From positions 3,782,001 to 3,846,000 of the forward strand of contig AP025685.1 in NCBI GenBank assembly GCA_022846635.1: DNA of 64,000 nt, given 5' to 3'. The position numbers and the translations under genes were made by a program. This DNA is from Salmonella enterica subsp. enterica serovar Choleraesuis. Its GTDB lineage: Bacteria; Pseudomonadota; Gammaproteobacteria; Enterobacterales; Enterobacteriaceae. The notes beneath the pieces were generated by a model. The model did not search any database and had not been told where the DNA came from. It saw only the letters and a list, made by a program, of their open reading frames with translations. Below, piece after piece: positions 59,420 through 64,000 of this stretch (position 1 is the first letter of the stretch; each line of letters begins with the position of its first letter).

Positions 59420-60478
59420 TTGAGCAAAAATAAACTCTCCAAGGGTCAGCAGCGGCGCGTTCACGCCAACCACCAGCGCCGCCTGAAAAAGGGTGTCGAT
59501 GAAAAGGTTGATTACGATGCCAGCCAGTTCGGTGAACCGCGGGAAGGCGTGGTCATCAGCCGCTTCGGTATGCACGCTGACGTGGAGGCAAGCGATGGCT
59601 CCGTTCATCGCTGCAATATCCGCCGTACTATTCGCTCGCTGGTTACCGGCGATGACGTAGTCTGGCGCCCGGCTAAAGAAGGCGGTGAAGGTATTTCAAT
59701 TAAAGGCATCGTGGAGGCTGTCCATGAACGCCGCACGGTGCTGACACGCCCGGACTTTTACGACGGGGTAAAACCGGTCGCCGCGAATATCGACCAGATA
59801 GTCATTGTCTCTTCCGTATTACCAGAACTGTCGCTCAATATTATTGACCGCTATCTGGTTGCCTGTGAAACGCTGGGCGTCGAGCCGCTGATTGTACTTA
59901 ACAAAATCGATCTGCTGGATGAAGACGGCATGGAGTTTGTTAATGGGCTGCTCGATATCTATCGTAATATTGGCTATCGGGTGTTAATGGTATCCAGCCA
60001 TCAGGCACACGGATTAGATGAGCTGGAGCAGGCGCTGGTTGGACGGGTGAGCGTATTCGCCGGGCAGTCCGGGGTAGGTAAATCGAGCCTGCTTAACGCA
60101 CTGCTTGGTCTGGAAGATGACCGGATCCTGACTAACGATGTTTCCGATGTTTCCGGCCTTGGCCAGCACACCACGACCGCCGCACGGCTATACCACTTCC
60201 CAAGTGGCGGAAAAGTGATTGATTCACCCGGAGTGCGTGAGTTTGGTCTGTGGCACCTTGAGCCGGAACAAATTACTCAGGGCTTTGTCGAATTTCATGA
60301 CTATCTGGGCACCTGTAAGTATCGCGACTGTAAACACGGCGACGATCCGGGCTGCGCTATCCGTAACGCGGTGGAAGAAGGCAAGATTGCTGAAACGCGT
60401 TTTGAAAACTACCACCGGATACTGGAAAGCATGTCACAGATTAAAACTCGAAAAGGTTTTTCAGAGAGCGATAACTGA
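59420..60478 (+). CDS. rsgA: Ribosome small-subunit-dependent GTPase RsgA (YjeQ)
   Basis: 352 residues (E. coli 350). A basic N-terminus and OB fold (about 1-105), a circularly permuted GTPase domain with NKID (G4) before the P-loop [14 protein letters not shown] (G1) and DSPGVREF (G3), and a C-terminal zinc knuckle with [14 protein letters not shown]. It acts late in 30S maturation. The start is TTG, beginning [12 protein letters not shown], with AGGAG upstream; frames open further upstream but overlap orn. It is divergent from orn. Confidence 0.96.
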   Translation: MSKNKLSKGQQRRVHANHQRRLKKGVDEKVDYDASQFGEPREGVVISRFGMHADVEASDGSVHRCNIRRTIRSLVTGDDVVWRPAKEGGEGISIKGIVEAVHERRTVLTRPDFYDGVKPVAANIDQIVIVSSVLPELSLNIIDRYLVACETLGVEPLIVLNKIDLLDEDGMEFVNGLLDIYRNIGYRVLMVSSHQAHGLDELEQALVGRVSVFAGQSGVGKSSLLNALLGLEDDRILTNDVSDVSGLGQHTTTAARLYHFPSGGKVIDSPGVREFGLWHLEPEQITQGFVEFHDYLGTCKYRDCKHGDDPGCAIRNAVEEGKIAETRFENYHRILESMSQIKTRKGFSESDN

Positions 60479-60582
60479 CATTCCGCATCGGTATCGCTAG
60501 AATCGCTCCCCTTTTGCATTGTCCGTCGGATATTCATCTCCGGCGGGCCAGGACTGGCCAAACTGTTAGCCTGGAGGCTACC

Positions 60583-61776
60583 TTGCTAAACAAATTTAAA
60601 CTTTCATTGCAATATATCCTGCCTAAACAGCGTCTTACCGAGCTGGCTGGCTGGGGCGCAAGCAAACGCGCCGGTTGGCTGACTAAAGCGGTCATCGATC
60701 TGTTTGTGAAATACTACAAAGTGGATATGAAAGAGGCTCAAAATCCGGATACGGCCAGTTACCGGACATTTAATGAGTTCTTCGTACGTCCCCTGCGCGA
60801 TGACGTTCGCCCGCTGGACAACGATCCTAACGTACTGGCAATGCCAGCCGATGGCGTTATCAGCCAGCTTGGTGCCATTGAAAACGACCAGCTATTGCAG
60901 GCCAAAGGGCATACCTACAGCCTCGAAGCGCTGCTGGCCGGCAACTATCAGATGGCCGACCTGTTCCGTAACGGCAGCTTCGCCACCACCTACCTGTCGC
61001 CGCGCGATTATCACCGCGTGCATATGCCGTGCAACGGCATCCTGCGCGAAATGATCTACGTACCTGGCGACCTGTTCTCAGTAAACCATTTAACCGCCCA
61101 GAACGTACCGAATCTGTTTGCCCGTAACGAGCGCGTTATCTGCCTGTTCGATACCGAGTTTGGCCCAATGGCGCAAATTCTGGTGGGCGCAACTATTGTC
61201 GGTAGCATTGAAACCGTTTGGGCTGGCACCATTACTCCGCCTCGCGAAGGCATTATCAAGCGCTGGACCTGGCCTGCCGGTAATCAGGAAGGCAGCATCG
61301 CACTGCTGAAGGGCCAGGAGATGGGCCGCTTTAAACTGGGTTCAACCGTTATCAACCTGTTCGCGCCGGGCAAAGTCACCCTGCTGCCACATCTGCAAAA
61401 CCTTTCGGTGACCCGCATTGGCGAACCGATGGGCCGCCTGACCTCCGCCGGTATGGACGCAGAGCCACAGGCCGTAGCCGAACCGCAGGCTGCACCGCAA
61501 CCCGTTGCTGAAGAACCCGTCATTGCAGCTGAAGCCAGCGCCACGGTTGAAGAACCTGCCGTTGCCGTAACTGAGGAATCACGTTCTGAGACTCCTGTTG
61601 AAGCGCCAGCGGTAGCGGTTGAAGAGACCGTTACCCCGGCTGAAGAGACTGTCGAAGCACCGGTGACCAAAGAGCAAAAAAATAGCGGCAGCGCCTCGGC
61701 ACCTGCGTCCCGCCCACAGGCTGTAGAGCAGGAAAGCGAAACAACAGCTACGGTTAATCACAAACCAGAACCCTGA
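60583..61776 (+). CDS. psd: Phosphatidylserine decarboxylase, with a long acidic C-terminal tail
   Basis: 397 residues from a TTG start, against 322 in E. coli. The conserved enzyme covers about residues 1-290, with the self-cleavage motif LGST (Ser254) that yields alpha and beta chains and the pyruvoyl cofactor, plus [11 protein letters not shown]. It makes phosphatidylethanolamine in the inner membrane. Residues about 293-397 are Ala/Glu/Pro/Val-rich and repetitive, longer than the E. coli tail. AGGAGGC precedes the TTG. mscM follows 22 bp downstream. Confidence 0.95.
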   Translation: MLNKFKLSLQYILPKQRLTELAGWGASKRAGWLTKAVIDLFVKYYKVDMKEAQNPDTASYRTFNEFFVRPLRDDVRPLDNDPNVLAMPADGVISQLGAIENDQLLQAKGHTYSLEALLAGNYQMADLFRNGSFATTYLSPRDYHRVHMPCNGILREMIYVPGDLFSVNHLTAQNVPNLFARNERVICLFDTEFGPMAQILVGATIVGSIETVWAGTITPPREGIIKRWTWPAGNQEGSIALLKGQEMGRFKLGSTVINLFAPGKVTLLPHLQNLSVTRIGEPMGRLTSAGMDAEPQAVAEPQAAPQPVAEEPVIAAEASATVEEPAVAVTEESRSETPVEAPAVAVEETVTPAEETVEAPVTKEQKNSGSASAPASRPQAVEQESETTATVNHKPEP

Positions 61777-61798
61777 CAGACGACGCAAGGGAGTTAGC

Positions 61799-64000
61799 GT
61801 GCGCCTCATTCTCACGATATTGATGGCTTTATGCCTGATTCAGGGGGCGCACGCAGCAGCGCCTCCTGACGCCCGCCAGATAACGCAAGAGCTGGAGCAG
61901 GCGAAAAGTAACAAGAACCAGCCCAACCAGGCCGAGATTGTTGATGCATTGCAATCCGCCCTGAATGCCCTCGACGAGCGAAAAACCTCACTCGAACGCG
62001 TTGAGCAATATCAGCGTGCCATCGATGATTACCCAAAACTCTCCGTCACCCTGCACCAGCAGCTGGCTGCGGCCGAATCCGGCAGAAGCAAAACTGCGCC
62101 AGAGATGACAACCGAAGCTCTAAACCAGGAGAGCTTGCAGGTTAGCAGCCAGCTTCTTGATAAGAGCCGGGTTGCCCAGCAGGAACAGGAGCGGATGCGG
62201 GATATCGCCGACTCACTTAGCCAGCTTCCTCAGCGTCAGACCGATGCGCGCCGACAGCTCAATGAAGTAGAACGCAGGCTAAATAATTTCCCTGGAACCA
62301 GTACCCCATTAGCCCAGGCGCAGTTGCTGGCACTCCAGGCCGATTCAGCACGCCTCAAAGCGCTGGTGGATGAACTGGAGCTGGCTCAGCTTTCTGCGAG
62401 CAACCGTCAGGAACTGGCGCGTCTGCGCGCGACCCTGGCCCAAAAACAGAGCGAAAACCTCGACGCCTGGCTGCAGGTGCTGCGTAACCAGCTCAATAAT
62501 CAGCGCCAGCGTGAAGCCGAACAGGCACTGCAAACCACCGAAGAACTGGCCGAAAAAACCGGAGCGATGCCTGCCGAAATCGAAGCACAGTTTCGGGTTA
62601 ACCGTCAGCTATCTGAGCTGTTAAACCAGCAGGCTCAGCGGATGGATTTGGTCACTTCGCAGCAGCGTCAGGCCGCCCGCCAGACGCTTCAGGTACGCCA
62701 GGCGCTGACCACTCTTCGCGAGCAGTCGCAATGGCTGGGGGTATCGAATGTGCTGGGTGAAGCCCTGCGCGCACAGGTCGCCCGCCTGCCGGATATGCCT
62801 AAGCCTCAACAATTAGATACCGAGCTGGCGCAGCTACGGGTGCAACGTCTGCGTAACGAGGATCTGCTTAATAAGCAGGGACAACTGCGTAATATGCGCC
62901 TGCCCGATGGCCGCGCCTTAACATCAGAACAAAGCAGTATTCTTGAGGCCCAGCTCACCACTCAGCGCGAACTGCTGAACTCCCTGTTACAGGGCGGTGA
63001 TACGCTTACCCTTGAACTGACCCGACTGAAAGTCGCCAATGGTCAGCTGGAGGAAGCGCTGAAAGAGGTGAATGAGGCTACCCACCGCTATCTGTTCTGG
63101 ACGGCGGATGTTAGCCCGCTGTCGCTAAGCTGGCCGCTGGATATTATGCGCGATCTGCGCCGTCTGCTGTCGCTGGATACGATCAGCCAGCTGGGTAAAG
63201 CCACCATGATGATGCTGACCAGCCGCCAGACATTGCTGCCGTTGTTCGGCGCATTAATTCTGGTAGGCTTTAGCATTAGTTCACGCCGCCACTTCAGCGC
63301 TTTCCTGCAACGTTCCGCCGAAAGGGTGGGTAAAGTCACTCAGGACAGATTTAGCCTGACGCTGCGTAATGTATTTTGGTCTATTCTGGTCGCCCTGCCC
63401 CTACCGGTGCTGTGGGCGACTCTCGGTTACGGGTTGCAGGAGGCCTGGCCTTATCCCCTGGCCGTCGCAGTGGGTGACGGGGTCCGGGCTACGGTGCCAT
63501 TGCTATGGGCTGTGATGATTGGTGCTACCTTCGCCCGCCCCAATGGGTTATTCAGCGCTCACTTCGGCTGGCCGCGCCATCGGGTGGCTCGCGCAATGCG
63601 CTATTACATGATGTGCGTTGGGTTTATCGTGCCGCTTATCATGGCGCTGAATATGTTCGATAACCTGAATGACCGCGAGTTTTCCGCATCACTGGGCCGG
63701 CTCTGCTTCATCCTGATTTGCGGTGCCGTTATCCTGGTGACTATCAGCCTCAAGCGCGCAGGAATACCGCTTTATCTCGACGGTAACGGCAGCGGCGACA
63801 ATATGGTTAACCGCATGCTGTGGAACATGATGATAGGCGCTCCGGTTATCGCCATTATCGCGGCGGCGGTCGGTTATCTCGCAACCTCTCAGGCACTGCT
63901 TGCCCGGCTCGATACTTCGGTCGCAATCTGGTTTGTTTTGCTGATTGTCTATCACATTATCCGCCGCTGGATGTTCATTCAACGGCGGCGCATTGCCTTT
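61799..64000 (+). CDS. mscM: Miniconductance mechanosensitive channel MscM (YjeP), 5' part
   Basis: The frame is open from a GTG at 61799 to the window end, giving 734 of about 1107 residues expected from E. coli. It has a signal peptide (about residues 1-19, ending AHA) and a long coiled-coil periplasmic domain (about 20-480, rich in Gln, Leu and Arg). Membrane helices begin near residue 480 (LLPLFGALILVGFSI) and the segment ends RRWMFIQRRRIAF. The MscS-like pore would lie beyond the window. AAGGGAG lies just upstream of the start. It protects cells against hypo-osmotic shock. Confidence 0.94.
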   Translation, partial: MRLILTILMALCLIQGAHAAAPPDARQITQELEQAKSNKNQPNQAEIVDALQSALNALDERKTSLERVEQYQRAIDDYPKLSVTLHQQLAAAESGRSKTAPEMTTEALNQESLQVSSQLLDKSRVAQQEQERMRDIADSLSQLPQRQTDARRQLNEVERRLNNFPGTSTPLAQAQLLALQADSARLKALVDELELAQLSASNRQELARLRATLAQKQSENLDAWLQVLRNQLNNQRQREAEQALQTTEELAEKTGAMPAEIEAQFRVNRQLSELLNQQAQRMDLVTSQQRQAARQTLQVRQALTTLREQSQWLGVSNVLGEALRAQVARLPDMPKPQQLDTELAQLRVQRLRNEDLLNKQGQLRNMRLPDGRALTSEQSSILEAQLTTQRELLNSLLQGGDTLTLELTRLKVANGQLEEALKEVNEATHRYLFWTADVSPLSLSWPLDIMRDLRRLLSLDTISQLGKATMMMLTSRQTLLPLFGALILVGFSISSRRHFSAFLQRSAERVGKVTQDRFSLTLRNVFWSILVALPLPVLWATLGYGLQEAWPYPLAVAVGDGVRATVPLLWAVMIGATFARPNGLFSAHFGWPRHRVARAMRYYMMCVGFIVPLIMALNMFDNLNDREFSASLGRLCFILICGAVILVTISLKRAGIPLYLDGNGSGDNMVNRMLWNMMIGAPVIAIIAAAVGYLATSQALLARLDTSVAIWFVLLIVYHIIRRWMFIQRRRIAF

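Overview
The window is chromosomal DNA of a gammaproteobacterium of the family Enterobacteriaceae. Protein after protein reads as a close relative of the Escherichia coli K-12 protein of the same locus, and gene order follows the E. coli 94-96 minute region, read here in one direction from cybC to mscM (yjeP). I cannot name the genus from sequence alone. No prophage, insertion sequence or CRISPR array is visible. The accessory content is a few small insertions and deletions in an otherwise syntenic backbone.

Layout. 1-3.2 kb: HdeD-like membrane protein, cybC, pmbA, darP (yjgA). 3.2-9.0 kb: an insertion between darP and mpl with a MocR regulator and divergent EamA exporter, then a TonB-dependent siderophore receptor plus periplasmic binding protein behind a Fur-box-like site. 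9.0-14.1 kb: mpl, fbp, an orphan ytfQ (its transporter genes ytfR, ytfT and yjfF are missing), ppa. 14.2-24.4 kb: ytfP, tamB, tamA, msrA, ytfL, ytfK, ytfJ, cysQ. 24.5-30 kb: qorR/qorB, an inserted AraC regulator, ytfF, ytfE with an NsrR operator, cycA. 30.4-32.9 kb: inserted aldehyde dehydrogenase and divergent LysR regulator. 32.9-37.9 kb: fklB, ytfB, the rpsF-priB-rpsR-rplI operon, yjfP, bsmA, yjfN. 37.9-45.4 kb: aidB, nsrR-rnr-rlmB, purA, yjeT. 45.6-56.1 kb: the nnr-tsaE-amiB-mutL-miaA-hfq-hflX-hflK-hflC run. 56.1-64 kb: queG, a datA-like DnaA-titration region, three tRNA-Gly genes, a 26-bp tandem array fused to three ERIC elements, orn, rsgA, psd and the first two thirds of mscM.

How the parts work together. 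Many genes serve the envelope: TamA/TamB, AmiB, Mpl, Psd, MscM, YtfB and HflKC. Others serve RNA and translation: Hfq, RNase R, RlmB, MiaA, TsaE, QueG, Orn, RsgA, ribosomal proteins and tRNA-Gly. The nitric-oxide sensor NsrR and its target ytfE both lie in the window.

Most interesting points: (1) a possible transcription attenuator just upstream of yjeT, with an intrinsic terminator ending 13 nt before the start codon and competing upstream pairings; (2) a datA-like cluster with three consensus DnaA boxes and a consensus IHF site next to the tRNA-Gly genes; (3) a 26-bp tandem array that looks derived from the edge of an ERIC element; (4) the orphan ytfQ and the receptor/binding-protein pair, both without local permease genes. 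All calls come from reading sequence and remembered family knowledge; no database search was run.
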